59,369 bases of DNA from Thecamonas trahens ATCC 50062 (taxonomy: Eukaryota; Apusozoa; Apusomonadida; Apusomonadidae), in NCBI RefSeq assembly GCF_000142905.1, contig NW_013657619.1, positions 93,929 to 153,297 of the forward strand, in the 5' to 3' direction. The notes under the pieces are model-generated. The model was given only the letters and a program-made list of their open reading frames with translations. It was not told the origin of the DNA and did not search any database. This document shows, one piece after another, positions 1-8,782 of this stretch. Numbering within the stretch: the stretch's first letter is position 1; each line of letters opens with the position of its first letter. The position numbers and the translations under genes are program-made.

Positions 1-853
1 TGAGCCCCTCCAGCCGCGACTTGAGCACGTTTTTGGACTCGCCCGAGACCAGCGCGCTCCGCTCGATGCTCGCCTCGGCTGCGCCGGACCCTGCCATCCG
101 CAACACCGGCTTGGGCTTTGCCCGCACCACGCCCATGCCACCCAGCCGCGCGCCGGACCCGGTCGCCTTACTCTGCTGCTGCAACGACTCGAGCCGCGCC
201 GCCATCGCCGCCTTGCGCGCCGCCACCGCCGCCGGCTGCGGCTTGAGCGCTGGTGGCTTGCTCGCTGGTGGCTTGCTCGCCGCTACCGGTCTGCTACTTC
301 CCGCCACACTTGTAAATCGCGCCAGCGCCTCCGCCCACTCGTCCAGCACACTAGCCAGGCTGTGGCTCAGCGCGCACTTGACCCGTCCACCGGCTCTTAT
401 CTCTAGCACCCTCCTCGCCCCATCGGCAGCGCCCGGATCAAGCTCAAACCGCCCTCCACCGAGCTCGAGCGCAACCTGATCGCCAAGCCGCAGCACGCCG
501 CTTCCGTCCAGACTCACCGCCCGCGACACCCATCCCGAGCTTGCGCCCCGGAACATCATCCTTCCAGCGCAGATCGATGCCGATCCTGAGCCCGACCCCA
601 ATTCTAGCGCCTTTCCTGTCCCAATTCCACCCCCTGCCGCCCGCCCGCCACTCCCAACCGCTCCGCCACGCCCTCCGGTCGGGCGGCCACTGGCCCGTCC
701 TCCGCCCCGGCGACCGCCACTTCCGCCGGTCCCGCACTGACCAACCCCCGCACGACGACCACTTGGACCACCACCACTACCACCAGCTGCTTCCTCGTCG
801 TGGATGTTATGCGCCCACCGGTCGAGAACCGACGGTCGTCCTCGGCGAGCCAT
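1..853 (-). CDS. Unknown protein, 5' part only, possible PH-like segment
   Basis: An open frame on the minus strand begins at an ATG at 853 and runs off the left edge, giving about 284 residues. The start MARRGRPSVLDRWAHNIHDE reads like a real N-terminus. It is followed by about 70 residues of Gly/Arg/Ser low complexity, in which a hidden intron is possible. Residues of about 105-185 form a compact segment. It has a GWVSRAVSL start, an acidic strand-rich middle and a helix with DEWAEALARF, which resembles the second half of a pleckstrin-homology fold, where a Trp in the last helix is conserved. After that come Pro/Lys-rich linkers and a short helix (ARKAAMAARLESLQQQ). The PH suggestion is weak pattern matching. 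The C-terminus lies outside the window. It is on the same strand as the PI3K-like gene, whose stop is about 170 bp upstream. Confidence 0.6.
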   Translation of the reverse strand, partial: MARRGRPSVLDRWAHNIHDEEAAGGSGGGPSGRRAGVGQCGTGGSGGRRGGGRASGRPTGGRGGAVGSGGRAAGGGIGTGKALELGSGSGSASICAGRMMFRGASSGWVSRAVSLDGSGVLRLGDQVALELGGGRFELDPGAADGARRVLEIRAGGRVKCALSHSLASVLDEWAEALARFTSVAGSSRPVAASKPPASKPPALKPQPAAVAARKAAMAARLESLQQQSKATGSGARLGGMGVVRAKPKPVLRMAGSGAAEASIERSALVSGESKNVLKSRLEGL

Positions 854-1025
854 TCCTGCTCTCCCTTGCTCTGCCCTGCTCTCTCTCGCTCGCCTTTGCC
901 GCGTCGAGTGCCGGACTGTGACAGCCGCCGAAGCTGGCTGCAGTCACACCACGGCGATTGGCCACCACACGTCGGTGAGAGCGTGTAAGAAGACTCTGCT
1001 TGTATTGTGTTGTCGCTACTCATCG

Positions 1026-3809
1026 CTACTGGCCATGGATCACCTGATCGCGGACGGCACGGAGCCGGGCCTCGAGCCGAGCCCGGACTACGGTGGCAGA
1101 CGCGCCGAGGACGATTGGCATGCGGCAGCGGAGACCAAGGGTGTCAAACAGACCCAAGGTGACCACCTCGAGGCCGCGCTCACGGCGGAGGACCTCAACT
1201 CCGTCGAGTGCGGCGGTGATGCAGCCCTCCCACGCGGCTTCGGACCGGATCATGCTCACAACATGGGCAATCACCTGCGCGCAGCCCCGGACCGAGCCCG
1301 GCTCGAGCGAGATCAGGAACATCTCGCCGGTCTCGCCCTCCACCATAACCTCGCCTGCAAGCTCGAGCACGTGGCATGCCACCAGGTACGCCGCCGCCGA
1401 CGAGGCAAACGCCTCCTCTGTCCCCGATCGCCGCGCGAGCCACTTGGCCAGCGCCTCAGCCTTGCCCGCCTTGGTCTCGTCCGCAATGTCGCCAAGCCCG
1501 GCCACCTCGCCCTTGGTTCGCAGCTCCACCAGCCCGGCTTGCGCCCCGGTCGCCAGCGTGGTGTAAGGGTCGAGCTTGAGATCAAGCCCGGCCTGCAGCC
1601 ATACCCGGTCGATCATCGTGAGCACCGTCAGCACACCCTGCTCCGGACGCAGATCGCATCCTGTCTTGAACAGAAAGTAAAACGGCTCGCCCGCCGTGTC
1701 GTGGTTCGAATACGCCACCTTGAGCGTCACCCGCCCGGTTCCGGCCTCCACACGCATCACAGAGCACTCGTCCGCAAGTACCTTGCCCATAACCCACCGT
1801 GGATGGAGCGGGTGTGAGACGCCGCGGCTGCGGAGGAGCGGCGCAATGTCGCCAGCATCCTTGGCGCTGCCGGAGAGCAGCGCGTCCGCCGCAACCTGCA
1901 GCCGCTGCAGGAACCCGACCTGCGCAGAGAGCGCAGACACTAGCGTGCCCTTGGATCCGCCCTTGACGCGCAGCAGCGCCTCGGTCAGCACCCGCGCCCG
2001 CTCGCCGACCCACGGGCACGCCTGCGCCTCGGCACGCAGCGCCCAGAATAGCGCCATCGTCAGCCGCTGCGACGCCCGCGCGCGCGTAACTAGAAAGCCC
2101 GCAAGCGCAGACCCGTCGCGCTCCTCGTTCAGCACCGCGTACACCAGCGGAAGGACAAGCCGCTGCAGCAAGTGGTCGCCGAGCCCGCGGATATTGTCCA
2201 CTGCAAACGCCCGGATTCTCGCGTCCACAAACTCCGTGCCCAGAAGCTCAAGCGCTGCCAGCCACCCGATCGGCGACCACTGTCCGAGATACCCGTACGC
2301 CCGCCCCACAAACTCTGCATCCTGCCAGTTGATCCCGCGCCAGATCTTCGCCAGCGCGTCTGGCCGCGTCGTGAGAAACGGCATGTACTGCCACAACAGC
2401 GCAATATCAACTCCCGACGCCCGCTTTGTCCGCGCAAGCACAGCCTCGATCTTCTTCCATGCAAGTTCAGACGGCGGCTTGAGATGCCCGCGCGTCTCAA
2501 ACAGGAACGCCTCTTGCACCCGTGGGTACCGCACCGCAACGCCGGTCGCAAGGCCTGGCTCCACCCCAACCTCCACTACCACCGGGAACCAGCGCGCGCT
2601 CCCATCCCGCGACGCCACATACACCGTGTGCCGGCCCAGCAGCAGCAGCCCATCTTCGTCAAACAGCGAGATCCGCGCGCTCCCCTCTCCCACAGCAACC
2701 TCCACAGCAGCTTCACGCGGAAGCTCGCTCACCGCAAGCGTAAACGTCCGCTCCACGCTGCCGAGAGGCGCAAGATGGTCGCTGCCGCGCACAAGCCACC
2801 CGGTCACACTTGGCGACTCGGGATCGAGTGCAAGGAGCGTCAGCCCAAGCTTCGCCTCGCCAAGTTCCAGCGACGAGACGACCTCCGCCCCGCGGCCCAC
2901 TTCGGCTCCGCCTTCTTCCGCCGGCGCCGCAAGCATTGGCTCCGCCAGCGCTCTTCGCCGCTCCGCACTGTGCGCCTGCGACACAGGCGCCAGCGCCTGC
3001 CTCTTAGCCTCGATCACAAGCTCCGGAAGCTTGCGCGACCGCAGGCACCGCTGCAGGTACAGCGAGCTGATGATTGGGCCCTCAATCGCAGACAAGTAGT
3101 CACACAGCCCGCGAACCTTGAGCGCAAACTCAGACGCGTCGCCGCCCTTCACCTTGTTCGACTCCAGGAACGTAGAGTGGCTCGCCCAAATCGCTGCAAG
3201 CACTTCCTCCGCCCCCAGATTCACGTTCACCCGCAGCGTCTTGGTCCGCTCGCCCGCGCCCGCGTACAGCCGCACAATTAGCCACTCGGGCTCCTTTGCC
3301 TCCAGCGACCGCGACTGTACCCGGCTCTGCCCGCCTCCCTCGCTCGTCTCCGACGACCGCGCCGCCTCGGTCTCGGCCTCGCCTCCGTCCGACATCCACC
3401 CACTGTCCGACATGTCAAACTCAGACTCAAACCCGTACAGCTGCCGTGCGTCCCACCCAGACATCACGCCCTCGGAGATTGCACCGTCGTCGCCCGATGA
3501 CGACGACGACGATGATGATGATGAAGACGACGTAAACGACGCGTGAGAGAGCTCACCCAGCCCGCCAGACGCCCCGCTCTTCGGCAGCACCTCACCTCTA
3601 CTTGCTGCAGACTCACCTGTCGCCGCTAGGCTGGCAATGCTCTGCGAGGTCATACCCTCGCCGCGCCGGATGTGGTAGTCCACCGACGGGCCCGAGACTC
3701 CGCACGACTTGTACCACGCTGCGATCTGGAGATGGATCGTCTTGCGGAACTTGTACAGCATCAGCTCGTATGCGACCTCTTGCGCAATCGCCTGGTTAAA
3801 GCCAAACAT
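1026..3809 (-). CDS. Class I PI3K-like pseudokinase module (RBD-C2-helical-kinase-like), probably the C-terminal half of the cyclase gene
   Basis: The frame has 927 codons from the first ATG at 3809. Residues 1-35 (FNQAIAQEVAYELMLY..RKTIHLQIAAWY) match the helical tail that follows the NTPase of soluble-type adenylyl cyclases, so this is probably not a true N-terminus. A Ser/acidic linker follows. A PI3K Ras-binding domain lies at about 173-268 (CDYLSAIEGPIISSLYLQRC, compare DEYF..YPL..YKYIRSC in p110). A C2 domain lies at about 317-412 and the PIK helical domain at about 446-640 (RAFAVDNI, ASQRLTMALFWAL). The kinase-like N-lobe is at about 690-770 and keeps the ATP-site lysine in YFLFKTGCDLR. 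The catalytic loop GDRHxxN is absent (ACHVLELAGEVMVE) and the DFG position reads ISLEPG. The C-lobe is divergent. I infer a Ras- or lipid-regulated scaffold without lipid kinase activity. Domain identity is firm; the fusion is inference. Confidence 0.85.
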   Translation of the reverse strand: MFGFNQAIAQEVAYELMLYKFRKTIHLQIAAWYKSCGVSGPSVDYHIRRGEGMTSQSIASLAATGESAASRGEVLPKSGASGGLGELSHASFTSSSSSSSSSSSSGDDGAISEGVMSGWDARQLYGFESEFDMSDSGWMSDGGEAETEAARSSETSEGGGQSRVQSRSLEAKEPEWLIVRLYAGAGERTKTLRVNVNLGAEEVLAAIWASHSTFLESNKVKGGDASEFALKVRGLCDYLSAIEGPIISSLYLQRCLRSRKLPELVIEAKRQALAPVSQAHSAERRRALAEPMLAAPAEEGGAEVGRGAEVVSSLELGEAKLGLTLLALDPESPSVTGWLVRGSDHLAPLGSVERTFTLAVSELPREAAVEVAVGEGSARISLFDEDGLLLLGRHTVYVASRDGSARWFPVVVEVGVEPGLATGVAVRYPRVQEAFLFETRGHLKPPSELAWKKIEAVLARTKRASGVDIALLWQYMPFLTTRPDALAKIWRGINWQDAEFVGRAYGYLGQWSPIGWLAALELLGTEFVDARIRAFAVDNIRGLGDHLLQRLVLPLVYAVLNEERDGSALAGFLVTRARASQRLTMALFWALRAEAQACPWVGERARVLTEALLRVKGGSKGTLVSALSAQVGFLQRLQVAADALLSGSAKDAGDIAPLLRSRGVSHPLHPRWVMGKVLADECSVMRVEAGTGRVTLKVAYSNHDTAGEPFYFLFKTGCDLRPEQGVLTVLTMIDRVWLQAGLDLKLDPYTTLATGAQAGLVELRTKGEVAGLGDIADETKAGKAEALAKWLARRSGTEEAFASSAAAYLVACHVLELAGEVMVEGETGEMFLISLEPGSVRGCAQVIAHVVSMIRSEAAWEGCITAALDGVEVLRRERGLEVVTLGLFDTLGLRCRMPIVLGASATVVRARLEARLRAVRDQVIHGQ

Positions 3810-6800
3810 AATCGGCGGGGGCCGAGCGCAGAGCCGACAGCCACAGTGTCGCCGCTCTTCAGCGTCTCCACAAACGACGACGCATCGTACTCGGGCGACG
3901 GTCGGAGCGAGATAAACTCCAGCCGCATGAGCGCCACAAGATCGTCTGCAAGCGTCTCGCGGACCTTGGCCTCCTCGTCCGCCGACGACTCGACCTCGCC
4001 CGCCGCTCCCATGATGAACGACGCTGCTCGCGAGACTCGCGCAGACCGCACCGCCGCCGCAGCTTCGCCGCGCTTTCGCCGCCCGGTCCGCGGCAGGACC
4101 GCAAGCAGGCCAAAGGCGTCAAACTCTTTGCCAAACACAGCCGCAACCTTGAGCGTCAGTGCCTGAGACGGAGCAAGCCGGTCGATCCGCGCCGTGATGA
4201 TCCCCGCCAGCGAGAGCGGAACATCTACCTCGTTCAGCGCCCGCGTCGCAACTACCGACGACGCGCCCATGTCCACACGCACCGCATCCGACTCGGCGAG
4301 CGCCGTCGCAACCTCCTGCGCAAAGAACGGGTTTCCGCCAGACTTCTCCGCCACAAACTCGGCCACTGCCTCGTCCACCTGCCGCACGTTGAGCCGCAGG
4401 CCAACAAGTTGCCGAACATGCTCCTTCTCAAGCGGCGGGAGAACCAGGTGGTACCCAGGTGCTGTGTGGCCCACCAGTGTCTGATAGAAGCTCGGCACAT
4501 GCGCAGTGTACGGTCGCGACGAGATCATAAACACCACCCTGGCTGAGCTCCCTTTTTGCCCGTACGCCTCCACCATCGCCAGGAGCAGCGACCGCGAGCC
4601 GGCGTCAAACAAGTGCACATCGTCCACCGCAATGAGGCTCTTGCGCTCGTCAAACTGCGCCAGCGTTGCCACAACCTTGCATATGTACGCGTTAAGGTCC
4701 GCAGACGACGGCCGCGATATCTTGCCCTTGGCTGCACACTCCCGCTGCTTCATCGCCGCCTTGCTTCGCGCCTTGGGCACCGAGAGCGACGTCGTTCGGC
4801 TCCGATCCTTGGCCTTGGCCTTGGCTTTGGCCCTAGCCTTGCCGACCTTCCGCCGCTTGCCGCCGCCACTCTTGCGGACTCGCTTGCGAATCCGCTTGCG
4901 GACCCGCTTGCGAATATGCTTGCTCCCGCCTTCGCCCACTCCATCGGCCTTCTCCTTGCCCTTTCCCTTTCCCTTTCCCTTGCCCTTCCGCCTCACCTTG
5001 GACCGCAACGAGGTCAGCAGCGACCGCCGTTTCTTGATCGAGCGGGGCTGCGCTGAGCTGCTCGACGACGCCGCCGAGCTGCTAGCCGAACCAGCTCCCG
5101 AGCATGCGCCTCCGCCGGAGCAGCTGCTGGCCGACGAGCCTCCGTTACAGCATCTGGCCGTGACCTCGTCGGTGTAGGTGTAGGTGTAATCGTACTCGTA
5201 CTCGCACGAGTCCGACTCGTCACCGACCGAGACCAGCCGCTTGCGGGCAAGGTCAAGGCCGAGCACAGGATTGAGCAACCAGAGCGAGTCAATCATGGAT
5301 GTGTCCGACGTTGCTCGTGCCAGCGCCGCCCGCGCCGCGTCCTCGCGTGCGTACTCGACGTCCGCAATGCCCAACAGTCGCTCGAGCATGGCGATCCACG
5401 GAAAGAACGGAACCTTCCGCTTGTGCGGATCGCCGCAGACATCAAAGACCTGCAGCTTGTTCTTGGCGCCGTTGGCCACAGCTTCTTCCAGCAGCCGTGA
5501 CTTCCCGATCCCGGCCCCTCCCTCTAGCATGAGCAGCGCCGCCGCCGTCGACGCCCCGCCGTCGCCAGCCGTCATGCGCATCATCCGTTGCAGCACCCGC
5601 TGCCGGCCCACAACCTCGACGTTGAGCTCGAGCATTGACTCGCCACGCTTCAGTGCTCGTCCCGTGTGCTCTGCATCCGACGAGAGCATCGGTGCAAAGG
5701 CGGCGACAGGCAGTGCCTTGCCCTTCATCATCTTCTCGCCGAGTGAGGTGAACTGCAGCGAGTGGTCGAGGAGCGATGCTGCCCGGACCGTCGCCTGGTC
5801 GCACACCACCGGTGAGCCCGGGAAGGCCTTCATCAGCCGCGCAGCTGTGTTCACCATGTCGCCCATCATGGTGTACTCACGCCGGAGCTCGCCGCCCACC
5901 ACCCCGCAGAACGCCACTCCGGTCGTGATGCCGATCGACGGTGCGAGCCCGAGCTGCGATAGCGAGTCCTGCGCCATAGCCCCAGCCAGAATCCCGCGCA
6001 GCGCGTCGTCCTCGTGCGACATTGGCGGGAGGCCAAAGCCGGCGAGACAGACAAACCCCTTGTCATCAACCAGAAACTTGTTGACAATACCACCGTACTT
6101 GAAGACTGCAGCCTGGATGGCAAGCACCACTGCGTCCATGGTTGGAATAAGCGCCTCGGGTGGCGCATCAAGATCCAGGCCGCCCACAGAGACAAACAGA
6201 ACCGTGGCCTTGCGGAGCTCCGCAACCCATTTGCCCTGCCGGTCAAACACGTCGCGCCCAGTGTTTCGCTGGATGACTCGCGGAATGAACATCCGCAGCG
6301 CCATGTCCACCCCCGACGCTCCCACAAGGTCTGGGTCCTCCAGCGGCGCCGAGTCGATCGGCCGCACAATGCCACGCAACTCCACACCTTCGCTCAGCGG
6401 CACGCCCTCGACCCGCGACCGCACAAGCTCCCACGTGGCGTGGGTGAGAACAGCCTTGTCTGGCGACGCCGCCGTCAGCGCCTCCTCCAGCAGGCCGAGC
6501 GACGAGCCAACAAGCACAAACTCCCACTTGTTCCCGCGCCCGCCAAGCTGTAGCATCGTCAACTGCGAGTCCGACGCCAGCGCAATGTGCAGCCGCGGCC
6601 GGGTCGGGTCGTCGTTCGAGTTCATCCGCGTCAGAATCTCCAGCGCGCACTGGGCTGCCCGCAGTGCACACGTAGCCGCGCCGTCGGCGCCACTGGGGGA
6701 TGCCCAAACCGCAAGCAGCGCGTCGCCCGCAAACTTGACTACGTCGCCGCCGTGGTTGCGCACAAGCGAGATGAGCCCACCAAAGTAGTTGTTGAGCAGC

Positions 6801-8056
6801 GCCACAAGCTGCTCCGCTCCGTCGCGGCACGATGCCAGCTGCTCGGTGAGCGCGGTAAAACCCGAGATGTCGCACATGACCACCGTACCGTAGAACGGCG
6901 GATGCATGGCCTCAGCATGCCACTTTGAGCCCACTTGCTGGGCGCACCGTTCCACCACCATCAGCGGCAGGTATGACGACAGTGTCCGCGCAATGACCGC
7001 AGAGCCGAGCTTGTGGCCCGCGCCCGATGAGTTGAGCCTGGACCCACTGCTCGCGCCGAGTGTCTTGGTCGATGACGCGCGCTGCAGCTTGTGCAGAACC
7101 TTGATCTCGGACGGGAGCTTCGGCACCTTGACAACCCGCGGCGAGAGCGGGAGCGGCGGCGCCACCACGTCGCGCACGTCCTCGTGGAACCGCAGCCGCT
7201 GCAGCACCGTCCGCCCGCGGTTTACGCGAGCCGCCTCGTAGTCGGACAGATGCGGCCGCGCAGGCATGGTCAGCAGCGAATCAATCGCAGTGTCGAGCGC
7301 TGTGTGTGCCTCGAGCGCTTCGGTCGAGAGTACCGTGAGGACCTCAACGTTGGGTGGGAGTTCACCCAGTGCCACGTCGTCGTCATAGACAACGCCAAAC
7401 GCCGAGACAAAATGGTGACTCTTCTCAGTCGAGTACGGCGCAAACTTGGCCCGCAACGCCGCGATCCGCGTCGTGCTATCGTAGTACTGCGTCGTCCACG
7501 AGTTGGACGCGTACACCGCCATCCGCACGTCCAGGCCGGTATCCGAGTCTGACGCGAGCTCGTCGAGCTTGGGGCCGCCGTCGCTCCTGCTCTCGACCCC
7601 GCCTCTTTCAAGAAGCTCGTCGTCAACGTCCGAGTCGAGCTCGAGGTCGGAGCACTCGTCAAAGAACGAGTCCGAAAACGTGATGATCATGTCCTCGTCC
7701 TCGCTCCCACCCTCAAACACGCCTGGATACGCTGTCGCCTCCGTTGGCTGCGGAGAGATGGTGTGGGCTGTAGCATAGCCGGACTCGCTCGACGTCGACG
7801 CCATCTCGCTGCACCCTGGAGCGTAGCCGGCGACCTGCCCGCGAGTATCATCAGCATCTTCGCCACACACGCCTTCCGAGCCTCCTCCACTCCTACTCGC
7901 TGCACCAGGTAAGCCCAAAACAGGCAATGCTTGGGCAACAGGCGGCGGCAGATCGGTAACCGTGGCGTCGATGACCGCGACGGTGGGCCTCAGCGGCCAC
8001 ACACGATCAAACTCGGCCTCGAGATGACGATCGAGCACCACCCGCAGCATGTCCAT
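3761..8056 (-). CDS. Soluble (ADCY10-type) adenylyl cyclase with P-loop NTPase
   Basis: Makes cAMP from ATP. The frame is open from beyond 8755, but the sequence before the ATG at 8056 (MDMLRVVLDRHLEAEF) is low complexity, so I start there: about 1,431 codons to the stop at 3761. Cyclase domain 1 (about 385-560) has both metal-binding Asp residues (VMCDISGFT and KFAGDALLAVW). Cyclase domain 2 (about 620-760) has the soluble-type signature FCGVVGGELRREYTMMGD followed by NTAAR, which supplies the catalytic Asn and Arg; its first metal site is lost, as expected for C2. The NTPase has Walker A GGAGIGKS (about 847) and Walker B LIAVDDVH (about 1140). Between them sits an insert of Ser-rich then Lys/Arg-rich repeats. 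The frame then ends just after a G5 run (plus strand, 3817-3821). The next domain resumes in another frame (see 1026-3809), so the true protein is probably about 2,300 residues. Confidence 0.85.
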   Translation of the reverse strand: MDMLRVVLDRHLEAEFDRVWPLRPTVAVIDATVTDLPPPVAQALPVLGLPGAASRSGGGSEGVCGEDADDTRGQVAGYAPGCSEMASTSSESGYATAHTISPQPTEATAYPGVFEGGSEDEDMIITFSDSFFDECSDLELDSDVDDELLERGGVESRSDGGPKLDELASDSDTGLDVRMAVYASNSWTTQYYDSTTRIAALRAKFAPYSTEKSHHFVSAFGVVYDDDVALGELPPNVEVLTVLSTEALEAHTALDTAIDSLLTMPARPHLSDYEAARVNRGRTVLQRLRFHEDVRDVVAPPLPLSPRVVKVPKLPSEIKVLHKLQRASSTKTLGASSGSRLNSSGAGHKLGSAVIARTLSSYLPLMVVERCAQQVGSKWHAEAMHPPFYGTVVMCDISGFTALTEQLASCRDGAEQLVALLNNYFGGLISLVRNHGGDVVKFAGDALLAVWASPSGADGAATCALRAAQCALEILTRMNSNDDPTRPRLHIALASDSQLTMLQLGGRGNKWEFVLVGSSLGLLEEALTAASPDKAVLTHATWELVRSRVEGVPLSEGVELRGIVRPIDSAPLEDPDLVGASGVDMALRMFIPRVIQRNTGRDVFDRQGKWVAELRKATVLFVSVGGLDLDAPPEALIPTMDAVVLAIQAAVFKYGGIVNKFLVDDKGFVCLAGFGLPPMSHEDDALRGILAGAMAQDSLSQLGLAPSIGITTGVAFCGVVGGELRREYTMMGDMVNTAARLMKAFPGSPVVCDQATVRAASLLDHSLQFTSLGEKMMKGKALPVAAFAPMLSSDAEHTGRALKRGESMLELNVEVVGRQRVLQRMMRMTAGDGGASTAAALLMLEGGAGIGKSRLLEEAVANGAKNKLQVFDVCGDPHKRKVPFFPWIAMLERLLGIADVEYAREDAARAALARATSDTSMIDSLWLLNPVLGLDLARKRLVSVGDESDSCEYEYDYTYTYTDEVTARCCNGGSSASSCSGGGACSGAGSASSSAASSSSSAQPRSIKKRRSLLTSLRSKVRRKGKGKGKGKGKEKADGVGEGGSKHIRKRVRKRIRKRVRKSGGGKRRKVGKARAKAKAKAKDRSRTTSLSVPKARSKAAMKQRECAAKGKISRPSSADLNAYICKVVATLAQFDERKSLIAVDDVHLFDAGSRSLLLAMVEAYGQKGSSARVVFMISSRPYTAHVPSFYQTLVGHTAPGYHLVLPPLEKEHVRQLVGLRLNVRQVDEAVAEFVAEKSGGNPFFAQEVATALAESDAVRVDMGASSVVATRALNEVDVPLSLAGIITARIDRLAPSQALTLKVAAVFGKEFDAFGLLAVLPRTGRRKRGEAAAAVRSARVSRAASFIMGAAGEVESSADEEAKVRETLADDLVALMRLEFISLRPSPEYDASSFVETLKSGDTVAVGSALGPRRLCLALTRRLRKRSHTS
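3817..3821 (-). other. Frame break between cyclase and PI3K-like module (G5/C5 run)
   Basis: On the coding strand the sequence reads SALG then a C5 run. With the run as given, the frame reads out to a stop at 3761. With one more C, it passes into PPPIMFGFNQAIAQEVAYE, restoring the conserved NTPase tail motif F-x-x-A-x-x-Q-E-V-A-Y-E. A 53-bp GT-AG intron ending at the CAG before GCGATT would also join the frames, but it would delete the conserved F and NQ. I favour a homopolymer error or a one-base deletion. Confidence 0.55.
4750..5185 (-). other. Low-complexity insert inside the NTPase
   Basis: Between Walker A and Walker B of the cyclase NTPase there is an in-frame insert of about 140 residues. 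It starts with a Tyr/Asp/Thr stretch, continues as Ser/Gly/Cys-rich sequence, then becomes strongly basic: (GK)n, (RKRVRKRI)n and (AKAK)n. The basic part could bind nucleic acid, acidic lipid or microtubules; this is speculation. It stays in frame, which argues for tolerance rather than decay. Confidence 0.7.
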
Positions 8057-8782
8057 AGCTGCTGGAAGAGCACTCTCCACTACGCCTCGCAGCTCGCCCT
8101 CGCTGCGGCGACGAGAGTGATCAGAGCGCAACGAGGGTGGTGATGACGACGATGATGGCGATGATGGTCGGCGCCGAGCCACAGCAAGGACCCAGGAGCA
8201 GCGGACAAAGACGACACAACCAGGCGAAGCAGCGAAAAGAACATGGCCCGCCACCGAGCCCTGGCAGCCACCGGGGACTGGGGTCGGGTAAACGACGCCC
8301 AGCCAGCCTGGATCGGGAGCAGGATGGGTGGGCAGGCGGCCGGCAAAGGCGACATGGCCCCACAGGCCACGAGCGGCACGGGTGTGGACGGCAAGGCCAA
8401 CCCAGCTGGAGTCAGGCACAGCGGCAGGTACTGTCACTTGGCCTGCGCCAACGACCTCTCCCGCCTGCCCTTTGCCCATGCTGCCGTAAGTGCCTGTAGC
8501 CGCGTGTGCCCCCCCCCCCCCCCTCCCCTGCCTGTCCCCCCTTCCGTGACCGGGCGCTGGCCTGGCGGGGCTTTGGGCGGTCGGTCGGTCGGTCGGTCGG
8601 TCGGTCAGTCGGTCGGTTGGTCGGTCGGTCGGTCGGTCGGTCGGTGGGTCGTTTGGTGGGCTATGGCTTGCGGCCTGCAGGGTGCGGGCTGTGGGCAAGC
8701 TGTGCGGATGATAGGGCGATCTGCCAGGGGGATGGGATGGGGGGTTTATACACATGGTATCGCGTTAGTTTTGGGTAGGATA
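8057..8782. other. Intergenic region with C15 run and GGTC repeat
   Basis: This holds the upstream region of the cyclase gene (transcribed leftwards) and the downstream region of the reductase. A C15 run lies at 8509-8523. A (GGTC)n array lies at 8579-8650. Reading frames that cross it encode only simple repeats. No gene was recognised. Confidence 0.6.
8579..8650. repeat. GGTC tetranucleotide microsatellite
   Basis: About 18 tandem copies of GGTC with three single-base variants (CAGT, GTTG and GTGG positions). It lies between the cyclase and reductase genes. Confidence 0.9.

Noticed and set aside
20-479. Plus-strand frame of 152 codons at the left edge
   Set aside because: The minus strand here reads as a natural protein from an ATG at 853; the plus frame is its shadow.
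3767-3822. 53-bp GT-AG intron joining the cyclase and PI3K-like frames
   Set aside because: It fits the frame but removes the conserved F and NQ of the NTPase tail, and is shorter than the other introns here. Kept only as an alternative.
8057-8755. Upstream extension of the cyclase to an ATG at 8755
   Set aside because: It would encode TDRP repeats from the GGTC array and low-complexity sequence; the start at 8056 begins normal protein sequence.
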